Source: SKLM01 sp964575455 (GTDB lineage Bacteria > Chloroflexota > Anaerolineae > B4-G1). From it: a stretch of 64,000 nucleotides of DNA. Positions 49,011 through 58,995 of this stretch are shown here, in pieces. The stretch covers positions 5,796-69,795 of the forward strand of contig CAZNRX010000014.1 in assembly GCA_964575455.1 (NCBI GenBank). The letters are read 5' to 3'. The notes below the pieces were generated by a model that was not told where the DNA came from, did not search any database, and worked only from the letters and a program-made list of their open reading frames with translations. The translations under genes and the position numbers were made by a program. Position 1 is the first letter of the stretch, and each line of letters opens with the position of its first letter.

Positions 49011-50792
49011 TTGTGGCGCGGTGCGAACTGTCGCGATGTAGATCTCGAAGGGTGCGATCTCCAGCGCTGAGAGGTCGCCCGCGTTGGCCCGCTCCTCGCT
49101 TGAGAAGACGAGGCACGCCGGCTCCGGGTCCAGCGGCTGGATTACGTCGCCATCGAAGGCCAGCGTGTGGGCTTCCTCCGAGAAGTTCAGCACGATCAGG
49201 CACGTCTGCCCAGGCCTGCTACGCAGGCCCGACGTGCTGCGCAGGAAGGCGAGGTAGTCCTCGGCCTCCTCGTGCAGCGGCACGTAGTCGCCCGCGATGA
49301 GGGCCGGTGTGTTGTTTCGCATAGCAAGCATTCGCTTGTAGAAGTTGAGCATCGATTCGGGATCATCCTGCTGCTCGGCGACGTTGACCCCCTCCTTGTA
49401 GTCCTCGTTCACTTCCAGCCACGTATCCGCGCCCGCCGGGCTGAACCCAGCGTTCGGCGCGTTCGACCACTGCATCGGCGAGCGGCAGGTGTCGCGGGTC
49501 TCGTGACGAACGAGCTCGAAGGCCTGATCCGGCGGCATATCGATCTTCTCAATGGCCAGGTCGTACATGCGCAGCGCCAACGTGTCCCGGAGCTGACTGA
49601 GATCGTCGACAATCAGGTTGGTCATCCCTATCTCCTCTCCGTTGTAGAGGAAGGGTGTGCCCCGCAAAGTCAACATCAGCGCCAGAGAGAGGCGTGCCAA
49701 CGCGTCATCGTGCTCACCGTCGCCATAGCGGCTGTAGACGCGGGGAGCGTCGTGATTGCCCAGCGTGTTGCAGGGCCACGCGCCCTCCGGCAGCTCCGAC
49801 AGCCGCTGCTCCTGGTTGGCGCGGATGTGCTCGGGTGTGAGGCGCTCGGTCTGCATCAAGGGGAAGTTGAAGGCCATGTGCAGCTCATTATCGCCGTCGC
49901 CGTAGAAATCGACAAGCTCGGTCTCACCGACCAGCACCCGGCCTTCGTACTCGCGATCTACGAAGCGACGCATGTCCTGGAACAGGGGATGCAGCTCAGG
50001 TTGGTCGACCTGGTACTCGAACTTCTCCTCCCATTTCTTCCGTGCGGCCTCCTGCTCCTCCGGTGTCTCGGCAGCCTCCATCATTAGGTACGCCTCGACC
50101 AGCGTCAGGCCGCTGGTTTCGTCGGGCAGCTCCGGATCCTCGAAGATGGTGCCGATAGCGTCGAGACGGAGGCCGTCGACGCCCAGGTCCAGCCAGAAGC
50201 GCAGGGCGTCCCACATGGCTGCCTTGACCTCTGGATTGCGCCAGTTGAGGTCGGGCTGCTCCTTGAGGAACATATGGTAGTAATACTGTTCGGTGCTGTC
50301 ATCGTACTCCCAGGCCGAGCCAGTGAAGGTCGACTCCCAGTTGTTCGGCGGTCTGGGTGACGTCGCTGCGCTTACAGTCGACCCGCCTTTGGGGGCGGGG
50401 TTGCGCCAGACGTACCAGTCGCGCTTGGGGTTATCCCGCGACGAGCGCGACTGGATGAACCAGGGATGCTGATCCGAGGTATGGTTGGGGACGAAATCGA
50501 CGATCACGCGAATGCCGCGTGCGTGTGCCTCGTCCAGGAAGGTCTTGAACGCCTCCAAGGTGCCGTATTCTGGGTCGACGTCTGTGTAATCGGCCACGTC
50601 GTAGCCATAGTCCAGCTGAGGCGAGGGGTAGAACGGGGAGAGCCACAGGGCGTCAATACCGAGGTCATCGAGATAGTCGAGCTTCTCGATCATCCCCTGG
50701 ATGTCACCAATGCCGTCGCTATTGCCGTCCGCGAAGCTGCGCGGGTAGATTTGGTAGAAGACCGCCTTCTGCCACCATGTCATATTGTCCAT
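49002..50792 (-). CDS. GH13 alpha-glucosidase (oligo-1,6-glucosidase-like)
   Basis: 596 aa from the second ATG (50792), ten bases from AGGAGG; the first ATG is only one base away. Four GH13 regions: DFVPNHTS, DGLRLDAI (nucleophile Asp211), VGETEL (acid/base Glu290), LGNHDAPR (Asp348). N-terminal WWQKAVFYQIYPRSF and C-terminal beta domain are typical of GH13 subfamilies acting on short alpha-glucosides. No signal peptide, so cytoplasmic. Residues about 136-148 are an insertion relative to its neighbour, encoded over a small palindrome at 50382-50399. C-terminal residues derive from a repeat. Confidence 0.92.
   Translation of the reverse strand: MDNMTWWQKAVFYQIYPRSFADGNSDGIGDIQGMIEKLDYLDDLGIDALWLSPFYPSPQLDYGYDVADYTDVDPEYGTLEAFKTFLDEAHARGIRVIVDFVPNHTSDQHPWFIQSRSSRDNPKRDWYVWRNPAPKGGSTVSAATSPRPPNNWESTFTGSAWEYDDSTEQYYYHMFLKEQPDLNWRNPEVKAAMWDALRFWLDLGVDGLRLDAIGTIFEDPELPDETSGLTLVEAYLMMEAAETPEEQEAARKKWEEKFEYQVDQPELHPLFQDMRRFVDREYEGRVLVGETELVDFYGDGDNELHMAFNFPLMQTERLTPEHIRANQEQRLSELPEGAWPCNTLGNHDAPRVYSRYGDGEHDDALARLSLALMLTLRGTPFLYNGEEIGMTNLIVDDLSQLRDTLALRMYDLAIEKIDMPPDQAFELVRHETRDTCRSPMQWSNAPNAGFSPAGADTWLEVNEDYKEGVNVAEQQDDPESMLNFYKRMLAMRNNTPALIAGDYVPLHEEAEDYLAFLRSTSGLRSRPGQTCLIVLNFSEEAHTLAFDGDVIQPLDPEPACLVFSSEERANAGDLSALEIAPFEIYIATVRTAPQSS
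50382..50399. repeat. Small palindrome inside the GH13 gene (family C-like)
   Basis: CCCGCC-TTTGGG-GGCGGG. Coincides with the GGSTVSAATSPRP insertion absent from the adjacent GH13 paralogue. Confidence 0.45.
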
Positions 50793-50812
50793 TTTGTCCA
50801 TTCCTCCTTGCA

Positions 50813-50848
50813 GCGCTACTCCATTTCCCTGCGTAGCGCACTACGAAC
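50813..50848. repeat. Dispersed hairpin repeat (family B, GCGCTAC subtype)
   Basis: GCGCTAC-TCCATTTCCCTGC-GTAGCGC then GCACTACGAAC, between the two GH13 genes. Confidence 0.85.
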
Positions 50849-50888
50849 CTCACTCTGCGTTGAGCACAAAGGTAAGCGTTTCGTCCAG

Positions 50889-52547
50889 CTAGGACAGCTC
50901 GACGATGATGCCCTCATCTGGCCTTAGCGTCAGCTCGTCGAGTGAGACTGTCTCCTCTCGATCGAGGTGTGTGGATAGCGCGACGTGTCCCTTCGTCCCA
51001 ATTGGGATCGCAACCGTGCGCGGCGTGGCGGACATGTTTAGAGCGATGACGAAGCGCTGATCGCCCGCCTCTCGCAGGTAGGCGAAGCAGTCGGGGTCTC
51101 CTGCGTTCAGCGAGGCGTAGTCCCCCCCATACAGCGCCGGTGTCCGTCGGCGTAGGCTGAGCAAGCGCCGGTAGAGATTGAGCATCGAGAATGGGCAGTT
51201 GGACTGCGCCGCCACATTGCGCGTCACGTAGTCGCGGGAGACCGGGAGCCAGGGCTCGACCTCGGAGAACCCGGTGTAGGTCTCCGTCGTCCACTGCATG
51301 GGCGTGCGCGCCACGTCCCGGGTCCGCTCCGCTCCCAGGTTGAGCCCCTGGGGGTCTTGGATCTTCTCCGGCGGGATGTCCCCGTTCTCGATGCCCAGTT
51401 CGTCGCCGTAGTAGATGGTCGGCGTGCCGCGAAGCGTGAGCTGCATCATCGCCGCCACACGCGCCGGCCCCTGTCCGCCAAAGCGGGAGGCCGTGCGCGG
51501 GTAGTCGTGACTGGTCAACACGAAGTGGTGCCACGGGTTGAAGCGGTCACCGGCTGCGAGATTGGCAGCGAAATCGTCCAGGACCGCCTCGACCTCGTCC
51601 ACCGTGCGGCGCATGGCCTGGGCGTCCCAGGGCTGCCTCGCCAATCGGAAATCAATCGGCAGGTGTAGTTCGTCACCCTCGTCGCCGTAGTACCTGACCC
51701 AACGATCCAGCGGTCCCCACAGCTCGCCAATGGCGCAGACGTCATCGTACTCGTCGAGCACCTGGCGAATCTCGCGCATCACCTCGTGGTTCTCGTCCTG
51801 ATCCCAGTTGTAGACCTGGCGCTGCCGCCCGAGCAGGTCATTCTCGGGTAGATCGGGCGGCGCATCCGGGTTAGGTGGGTTGTCGCGCAAGGCCTCGTCC
51901 TTGATCAGCAGCCCGATCACGTCCATGCGGAAGCCGTCCACGTCGCGGTCCAGCCAGAAGCGCAGCGTGTCGCACATCGCCTCCCGCACCTCGGGATTGC
52001 GCCAGTTTAGCTCTGGCTGCTCCTTGACGAACTGATGGAGGTAGTATTGACCGGTTCTCTCGTCGTACGTCCACGCTGGGCCGCCGAAGAAGCTGCCCCA
52101 GTTATTGGGCGGTCCCCCGTCGGGGGCCGGGTCGCGCCAGATATACCAATCGCGCTTGAGGTTGTCCCCCGACGAGCGAGACGCCACGAACCAGGGATGC
52201 TGATCCGATGTGTGATTCGGCACCCAGTCGATGACGATCCTCACACCGCGTTCATGTGCCTCCTCGACCAGACGGTCGAAGGTGTCCAGATCGCCGAAGA
52301 GCGGGTCGACGTCGCAGTAGTCGGCCACGTCGTAGCCGAAGTCGGCCATCGGAGAGGGGTAGAACGGGCTCAGCCAGATGGCGTCGATCTTAAGCGAGTC
52401 CTTACTCCCTGCCAGGTGGTCGAGCTCCTCAATGATGCCCTGGAGGTCGCCGACGCCATTGCCGGTCGTATCGTTGAAGCTGCGGGGGTAGATCTGGTAG
52501 ATCACGCTTCGCTGCCACCAACTGAGTTCTTGGGGGTTCTGTTTCAT
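50889..52547 (-). CDS. GH13 alpha-glucosidase
   Basis: 552 aa. GH13 regions: DWVPNHTS, DGFRMDVI (nucleophile Asp209), IGELWG (acid/base Glu275), TSHDYPR (Asp348). Region IV has Ser-His-Asp instead of the usual Asn-His-Asp. Start has GAGGAG. No signal peptide. Paralogue of the gene 96 bp downstream but clearly diverged, so the two probably differ in linkage or chain-length preference. Confidence 0.92.
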   Translation of the reverse strand: MKQNPQELSWWQRSVIYQIYPRSFNDTTGNGVGDLQGIIEELDHLAGSKDSLKIDAIWLSPFYPSPMADFGYDVADYCDVDPLFGDLDTFDRLVEEAHERGVRIVIDWVPNHTSDQHPWFVASRSSGDNLKRDWYIWRDPAPDGGPPNNWGSFFGGPAWTYDERTGQYYLHQFVKEQPELNWRNPEVREAMCDTLRFWLDRDVDGFRMDVIGLLIKDEALRDNPPNPDAPPDLPENDLLGRQRQVYNWDQDENHEVMREIRQVLDEYDDVCAIGELWGPLDRWVRYYGDEGDELHLPIDFRLARQPWDAQAMRRTVDEVEAVLDDFAANLAAGDRFNPWHHFVLTSHDYPRTASRFGGQGPARVAAMMQLTLRGTPTIYYGDELGIENGDIPPEKIQDPQGLNLGAERTRDVARTPMQWTTETYTGFSEVEPWLPVSRDYVTRNVAAQSNCPFSMLNLYRRLLSLRRRTPALYGGDYASLNAGDPDCFAYLREAGDQRFVIALNMSATPRTVAIPIGTKGHVALSTHLDREETVSLDELTLRPDEGIIVELS

Positions 52548-52580
52548 GGTGATTCACTCCTCAATCAGATACAGGTGTTG

Positions 52581-54690
52581 CTATTGACATTGCAGAGGCT
52601 GTGTGCGCTGCGCCGCCTCATCCAAAGCGATTCCCAGGTACACGTCCGGCTGGATGAATTCCTCGGGCGCTGGCTCGACCGGAAACGCATCGTCTTCCGT
52701 TGGAGGGAGGGACTCGCCACGCACCACCGCAAAGCGCACGTGCACCCAGGTGGGCCAATCGGCTTTGCCGCTCCAGGTGCCCTGGTAGCCCAGCAGTTGG
52801 CCGGCCTCCACCGGCACCTCGGTGGCGCCGGGTGGGAAGTCTGAGACCACGGCGGGTCGACGTCGCAAAGGAATCCTCTCCGTCGGCACTCATCATGTGA
52901 CCGTAGAGCGACCAGACCGTCGCGCGGGGCTCCAGCGGGTCATCGTGCCGGATTGCCACTGCGCCTTTCCAGCCCGTGCGGCGGGTCAGCAGGCCGTCCG
53001 CCACGGCGTAGACCGGCACCTCGCCAGCGTTGCCGCGGCCCTGGAGATCCAGGAAGACACCGTCCCAATGGACACCCAACTTACCCTCACTCGGCAGCTG
53101 CCACAATGCGCTGGGGCAGGCCTCGGTCGGCGCTTTGCTGCCGGCCCGGGGGAGATAGAGACGGGTGTTGGCGTACATCCTCTCTGGGTTGTAGGCACGC
53201 TTGATCGCTGCCAGCATCTCCGGCGTCCACCGCTCCTTGTAGACGTCGTAGTCGGGGAAGTAGTGGATGAGGATCATGTCGAACGCCCCATCGCGGATCT
53301 CCTCCACGAAGGGCGTCTGATCCCACAGACCAGCCTTTGCCAGCTGGGTCATCTCGAAGGGCTGGATGTGCAGGGGCCACCCCTGCAGCGTGACCAGCCC
53401 CGCGTATTCGTCGCCAATGACGTGTCCTCGGCCCTGGTCTCCCGTGTGCGCGATCTCCCACTCCAGGTCCTCAAGCAGCGCTGTCGCTGCGCGTCGCTCT
53501 CGCAGGCGAGGGACGTATTCGCCCAGCGTGGTCCGCATGAGCCAGCCGGCCTGCAGCGTCAACAGGAGCAGCAGCCCAACTCGGACCCAGCGGCGCCACT
53601 GCCTATCCGCCGCAGCCCCGGCCCAAGCGATCCACGTCCCGGCGGTCAGGCTCAGCGCCGCGCACAGCTCCAGGAGGTAGTTGACATTGGAGCCGATCTT
53701 CCCTATGGTCAGGCCCGATAGGAACGCGCCGACGAGGTAGGGCACCACCAGCGGCCAATGCGAGATGCCCAGCGCCGGCATGGCTCCCAAGGAGATCGCG
53801 CCGAGCAGCAGCAGGAACGGTGCATCGCGAGACAGGTTCTCCAGGTTCCATCTGACCCGGTCCCAGCTGAACTCATTGACGTTGGCGGTGACGGTGTTGA
53901 GGAAGAAGCCACCGCCGGTCAGGGTGTACAGGATCAGGAAGAGCGCCAGGCTCACGCCCCCGACCAGCGCGGCCAGGGTGAGAGCTCGTCGCCATCCCAC
54001 GCGGTGCCAGAGCCAGACAAACGCCGCCAGCGGCGCGGCCAGCGCGTATGATTGCCTGGTGTAGATAGCGGCGACAAGCAGGAGCCCCCCGCCGATCAGC
54101 GTGGCTCGCGCCTCCGGCCTGCGCACGAACAGGTAGAGCGTAGACGTGCTCAACGCCAGGGCCAGAAGGTCGATGCGCAGCAGCGAGGACCAGTGGACGA
54201 CGTAGGGCATCGCCCAGAAGAGCGCGCCCGCCGCCAGGCCGGCGAATCGATGGTGCCCCTTTTTCTCGCGATTCTCGTGTGATTGGACGATGCGCGCCAG
54301 AGAGAGCCCGACGATCAGCGCGCCCAGGATCGAGATCAGGCGCCCCGCCCAGAAGTTCGGGCCAAAGAGGGCGACAAGGGGCGCCAACGCCAGCACGTAG
54401 AGGGGCGGGTAGTTGGAGATGGTGTAGGGCGGCGTGGACAGCTCAGTGCGGTAGATGCTCTTGCCCGCCGCGAAGCGCATGGCCTGATCCACCAGCGGTG
54501 CCTCGCCATAGTCGAGGGGATAGCGATGGAGAACGGCCAGCAGTTGATGCAGGCCGAAGATGAACACGGCCATCGCCAGGAACACCAGGAGCATCGCCTC
54601 GGCGCTGTTATCAAAGACCTGGGCCACAAATGATCCGCTTTGCCTCTCTCGTCTGCTGTTGCTTGATGGCTTATTCAACGTGTTCTCCAT
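52581..54690 (-). CDS. Membrane glycosyltransferase-like (GT39/ArnT style) protein with M23-like C-terminal domain, frameshifted
   Basis: Uninterrupted frame 54690-52618 codes 690 aa. Residues about 30-390 hold around ten hydrophobic segments with LDYGEAPLVDQAMRFAAGKS and SNYPPLYVLALAPL, as in dolichyl-phosphate-mannose-type glycosyltransferases. A soluble part follows (about 400-560). From about residue 565 it reads as a peptidase M23-like domain: KLGVHWDGVF, PVYAVADGLLT, VAIRHDD, VWSLYGHMM. After SADGEDSF the frame turns to Arg-rich nonsense, while the overlapping frame 52889-52581 continues sensibly with PVEAGQLLGYQGTWSGKADW and VHVRFAVV. So one frameshift lies near 52840-52885, either real or an assembly error. 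Confidence 0.78.
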
Positions 54691-54707
54691 CGTCTCACTC
54701 CCGCAAA

Positions 54708-54765
54708 GCGCTACTCCGTTTCTCTCCGTAGCGCACTACGAACTCGGCGTAACGCACTACGAACC
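54708..54765. repeat. Dispersed hairpin repeat (family B, GCGCTAC subtype, extended)
   Basis: GCGCTAC-TCCGTTTCTCTCC-GTAGCGC, GCACTACGAAC, then a second AACGCACTACGAAC. Fills most of the 88-bp gap before the giant signalling gene. Confidence 0.85.
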
Positions 54766-54778
54766 TATGATGCTGCGC

Positions 54779-57700
54779 CTAGCCGTGCGCGGCCTGAATC
54801 TCCCGGTGCACCGGCACGTTCTCCAGATAGGTGTGGCGGAAGGGGCTACTCTCGGGAATCAGGGCGTGCTTCCGCAGCATCTCGTCGTAGGCACGTTGCA
54901 GGACCTCGCTAGCCTCCTTTTCTCGTCCATTTGCCTTCAACGTGTGGCTGTGGCAGAAGAGTATCTCCTCGCTCACGCATTCGATGATCTGGACGTACCC
55001 CAACGCCTCGTATCGGCTCAACGCTGCATGCGAGGCTTCCAGGGCCTGCCGCAAATGGTCCCGCCGCTCGTCCTCGTCGTTCAGCCGTGTGGCCAACGTC
55101 AGATGAGCTTTGGCTCTCTCGTGGGCCACGGCGATCTCGTACTGCTCTGTGATGAGAGGGTTATGCGCGACCATGTCGCGAACCTCTTCCGTTAGATCGA
55201 GGACCTGACGTGCGTGCGTTTCATCGCCCAGCGCGTTGTAGAGGATGGCCGCCACCAGGCGACGGCCCGCCCGCGCGGTTGCCAGGACACCCTCCGCGTC
55301 GATCTGCCGGATCTCCTCAAGCGCTTTTCGCGCTTCATCGTGGGCTCCGCGCACGGCGTGGATCTGGATCACCCGCAGCAGCATATACATATCGGACTCG
55401 GACCACTCCGACATCCGCTGGGCCTCGTTCAGCAGAGCCAGCCCCCCTTTGTAATCGCCCAGGTAGAGGGCCTGCGTCTGTCCGCACAGCGTCAGGGACT
55501 CAATCTCCCCCGTGCGGTAGCCGATCTGACGGCTGAGCTTCAACCGCTTGCGCTGGTATTCGGTCAGCAAGCGAAAATAGTCCCCCTGGCGCTCCGACTC
55601 AAGACCTAGTTGGTTCAGCAGCAGGACCTCGGTCAGTTTGTCGTCTAGCTGCTTGGTGATCTCAAGCGCCTGCCTGAGGTACCTCATTCCCCGATCCGGT
55701 TTGTCGGTCCAGTTGTAGAACGTCCCGAGCGTGATCAATGCCTGCGCCTCGTGGTGTTCGTCGCCCAGTTCACGGGCCAGCGCCAGGGCCTCCTCGCCCG
55801 CCTCCTGCCAGCGGGGGTCGTCAAGGAAGATGCGCTGGTTGGCTATGGCCATCAACGTGCGCATCTCGCGATGGTGATCCTCCAGCTGTCGCGCCAGCGC
55901 CAAGGCCTTTTCGGCCTCGGGAACGCCGGCCAGGAGCTCCTCGTGACTTCGCCATGCATCGACCCCGGGCTGCTGGAGCAGGGCATCGATGAGCAAGTCG
56001 CGCCTGTCTTCTAGGTGCCGTGCCAATTTGAGCACCCGCTGTGCATCGGTTCGTGCTCGCTCGGACGCTCCCATGAGGTCTGAGACCGCTCGGCGCTGGC
56101 TCAGCACTCGGAAGCGCCGGACACGCAGATCGCGGAGCTGAGCCTTCTCCGATGCCTTTTCCTCCAATCGGGCCAACAGATCGAGTGCATCGCTGTACTG
56201 CCTCACTGCTTCCGAGTTGGCGTAGATTTCCTGTGCGTGCTTGGCAGCCCGCATGGTGTAGTGCAGCTGTCCTTCAATGTCGCCAGCCTCGTGGTAGTGA
56301 TGTGCCAGAAGGCAGTTGTACTTCGTCGGCACGCCCGAGCCCGGGTCGACGGGCGATCTCGTCCAGGCACCCGGGATCTGGCCGTCAAAGAGCGTCTCGA
56401 TGGTCTCAGCAACTCGACGGTGATAGGTGCTTCGTTGCGCCTGGAGCAGTCCATCGTAGGCGGCGTCGCGGATCAACGTTGACCTGAACGTGTATTCCAT
56501 CCCCAGATGGGGCACCTCTCCTCGCTCCTCGATAAACTGAGCGCGCTGGAGCGCGGTCAGGTGCGAACGGAGGGGGGCTGCGGCCTTCTGATCCCGCAAC
56601 AATGCCTGTAGCACGTTCGACCAGAATGTGGAGCCGATCACGGAGGCTACCTGCAGCGCCTGCCGTTCCTCTGAGCTCAGGCGGTCGATACGGGCCATCA
56701 TGACGCCCTGCAGGCTGTCGGGCAGATCCAGCGAAGCCACGGTGCGCGTCATCGACCACGCCCCCGACTCGGGGTCGCGCACCAAGGCCCCCTCAGCGAC
56801 CAGACCGCGGATCAGCTCCTGGATGTAGTAGGGGTTGCCTTCGGCCTTGCTGATGATCAGGTCGCGGGTCTCTGCCGGCAGCGTCTCCGAGCCCACGAGG
56901 TGGTCGATGAACTCGCTGCTCTGCTCCGCGGTGAGCAGCTGGATCTGCAGATTGGTGAGCCGGTGTGGATAGTCCGTCTCGACGTGATAGCGCAAGTCCC
57001 AGACCGGGGCTGAGCGGTCGGGATAGAAGACGATCAACCAGAGCACTGGCCGATTGTCACACACCGGCAGGCAGTATTCCAGGAGATCCAGTGAGGTGCT
57101 GTCGGCCCAATGGACGTCGGAGAGCGCAACCACGACCGGTTGACCGCCTTCTCCCGGCTCGGTGGGCTTGTGCTGCAGGCGCGTCATCGCCTCGATCAGA
57201 TGACGGACCGCGCGGAAGGACTGCTGGCGCCTCTCCTCTGCCTTCAGATGCTTGATCTGCTCCGAGAAAGCTGCCTCGACGGGCAGCGAGAGGAAATCTG
57301 CCAGGTAGGGGTAGTAGTCCCCCATCCGGTCGCCCCAGAGCGTCTTGGACTGGCGTCGAAGACGGCCTCTGATCTTCTCCTTCCCCTCACCAGGGAGAAC
57401 GCCCAACCAGCGGTGGAGCAGGTCCTGCCACATGGCGAAAGGCCACGACTGATCGTAGGATCGGCAGCGCGCCTGGAGCCAGATCAGGGACGACGACGCG
57501 TCCATCTTGGTCGAGCGATTGCTGGTCCCGGAATCACCGTCGCTTGGCGCGATCTCCTTGACCTCGGCCAGCAGGGCGCCCTGGCGCGCGAAGTGATGCC
57601 GTACCTCGGTGACGATGAAGGATTTGCCAATGCCTTTCTCTCCGCTGATCAGCACAATGCCGCCTTTACCATCGTAGAGGCCCTCTACTTGCGCTTTCAG

Positions 57701-58699
57701 GGTCTGGAATTCCTCCTCTCGGTCGACAAGTGGCACCGAGAGGCCAATGTCTGGCGGTAGCTGCGCCTCTTCGGCGGCAGGTCTCGCGGCGAGCGGGCGA
57801 TAGACGGAGACCGGATGGCTCAGGCCCTTTACGTTGATCTCGCCCAATGGACTCCAGTCGAACCGGGAGGAAACGAGCCGATAGGTGTTCTCACTGACCA
57901 GGACGGTGCCTGGCTCTGCAGCCGTCTCCATGCGCGCGGCTATGGCGATGGCCTCGCCCATCGCGGTATCCTCGCTGTGGCGGCGACGGTCTCCCACGCT
58001 GGTGACCACCACGTCGCCGGTGTTGACGCCGACGCGCAGCTGGAGATCCACACCCTCCGTCTCGGCCAGGGTGGCCGCGTAGTCCTCCAGCGCCTCTTGC
58101 ATCAACAGCGCGGCCATCACCGCGCGTTCCGGGTCATCCTCGTGGGCAGTGGTTGCGCCAAAGAACGACACCAGTCCATCGCCTCGAAACTGATCGATCA
58201 CCCCGCCCAAGCGGTAGATCTCCGATTCCAGGATCTGGAAGACGCGATTCATCATCTCGACCCAGGCCTCGGTGCCGACCTGCTCCAGAAGCTCGGTCGA
58301 TCCCTGCACATCGGCCAGGATGATGGTGGCCACACGACGCTCACCCTCCAGGGCGGTCGCGCCCGCGCGCTCTGTATCTCCTGGTTGGGCGGCGGTGGGG
58401 AGAGGTGAGGTCACCCCCGGTTCAGCAGTGGCGTCACCTGGTCGCTCAGCAGAGCTCAGGCCAGGCGCGGGGGTCGCAGACCCCCTCTGAGCGGGGGAGG
58501 CGGCCGGGGGCTCCGCCTCGGACTCGTCGGAGAGCGGGGCCCCGCAGCGACCGCAGAAGCGGTAGTCGGGTGGATTCTCGAACCCGCAGCGCGGGCAGAG
58601 GCGTGGCAGGCGCGCCCCGCACATGCCACAGTACGTCATGGTGGCAGGGCTCTCGTAGCCACAGTTGGGACACGTTACGGTGTCGACCTTGTCCGTCAC
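54779..58699 (-). CDS. Zinc-ribbon / class III cyclase-like / AAA-type ATPase / TPR giant signalling protein (copy 1)
   Basis: 1306 aa. Two zinc ribbons (Cys10/13/24/27 and Cys35/38/49/52), a low-complexity linker, a class III nucleotidyl cyclase domain (about 120-300; metal Asp130 in ILADVQGS and Asp174 in FRGDGLVSFFG), an STAND-type ATPase with P-loop GEKGIGKS (353-360) and winged-helix-like stretch, then alpha-helical TPR-like repeats (about 800-1270). The Asn of the VNLAAR motif is Ala252, as in many ATPase-linked relatives, so cyclase activity is uncertain. GTG start with weak ribosome site. Paralogue of 59769-63788. Likely a cytoplasmic sensor; ligand unknown. Confidence 0.88.
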   Translation of the reverse strand: MTDKVDTVTCPNCGYESPATMTYCGMCGARLPRLCPRCGFENPPDYRFCGRCGAPLSDESEAEPPAASPAQRGSATPAPGLSSAERPGDATAEPGVTSPLPTAAQPGDTERAGATALEGERRVATIILADVQGSTELLEQVGTEAWVEMMNRVFQILESEIYRLGGVIDQFRGDGLVSFFGATTAHEDDPERAVMAALLMQEALEDYAATLAETEGVDLQLRVGVNTGDVVVTSVGDRRRHSEDTAMGEAIAIAARMETAAEPGTVLVSENTYRLVSSRFDWSPLGEINVKGLSHPVSVYRPLAARPAAEEAQLPPDIGLSVPLVDREEEFQTLKAQVEGLYDGKGGIVLISGEKGIGKSFIVTEVRHHFARQGALLAEVKEIAPSDGDSGTSNRSTKMDASSSLIWLQARCRSYDQSWPFAMWQDLLHRWLGVLPGEGKEKIRGRLRRQSKTLWGDRMGDYYPYLADFLSLPVEAAFSEQIKHLKAEERRQQSFRAVRHLIEAMTRLQHKPTEPGEGGQPVVVALSDVHWADSTSLDLLEYCLPVCDNRPVLWLIVFYPDRSAPVWDLRYHVETDYPHRLTNLQIQLLTAEQSSEFIDHLVGSETLPAETRDLIISKAEGNPYYIQELIRGLVAEGALVRDPESGAWSMTRTVASLDLPDSLQGVMMARIDRLSSEERQALQVASVIGSTFWSNVLQALLRDQKAAAPLRSHLTALQRAQFIEERGEVPHLGMEYTFRSTLIRDAAYDGLLQAQRSTYHRRVAETIETLFDGQIPGAWTRSPVDPGSGVPTKYNCLLAHHYHEAGDIEGQLHYTMRAAKHAQEIYANSEAVRQYSDALDLLARLEEKASEKAQLRDLRVRRFRVLSQRRAVSDLMGASERARTDAQRVLKLARHLEDRRDLLIDALLQQPGVDAWRSHEELLAGVPEAEKALALARQLEDHHREMRTLMAIANQRIFLDDPRWQEAGEEALALARELGDEHHEAQALITLGTFYNWTDKPDRGMRYLRQALEITKQLDDKLTEVLLLNQLGLESERQGDYFRLLTEYQRKRLKLSRQIGYRTGEIESLTLCGQTQALYLGDYKGGLALLNEAQRMSEWSESDMYMLLRVIQIHAVRGAHDEARKALEEIRQIDAEGVLATARAGRRLVAAILYNALGDETHARQVLDLTEEVRDMVAHNPLITEQYEIAVAHERAKAHLTLATRLNDEDERRDHLRQALEASHAALSRYEALGYVQIIECVSEEILFCHSHTLKANGREKEASEVLQRAYDEMLRKHALIPESSPFRHTYLENVPVHREIQAAHG

Positions 58700-58788
58700 C
58701 TCGCGCGCAGCCTCGAAGTCGATCTAGCTAGGCCGTCAGGTGTGGCGTCCAGAGGGAAGTTCTCATCCGCAAACAGCCGCGTCATAGC

Positions 58789-58938
58789 CTATGCTGCCTC
58801 GTTCTCGGCTGTTTGCTGCTCGATGTCGCTACGGTGCAGGCGATAGTACGACCAGACGTTGACTAGATCCTCGGCCTGGGCCTTCTCCGCCAGTGTCATC
58901 GCTGAGACCAGTTCTTCGGCCTTCTTGAGTATCGTCAT
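58789..58938 (-). CDS. Small hypothetical protein
   Basis: 49 aa from the ATG at 58938, with GGAGGGAG upstream; an earlier in-frame start at 58971 is possible. Reads MTILKKAEELVSAMTLAEKA, amphipathic helix-rich and charged. It sits 89 bp ahead of giant gene copy 1 and downstream of a consensus promoter, so it may be the first gene of that unit. No family recognised. Confidence 0.5.
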   Translation of the reverse strand: MTILKKAEELVSAMTLAEKAQAEDLVNVWSYYRLHRSDIEQQTAENEAA

Positions 58939-58995
58939 CTCTGACGCTCCCTCCCACCCGCTATTGTACACTGACGACTGGAACGCGTCAAAGCT

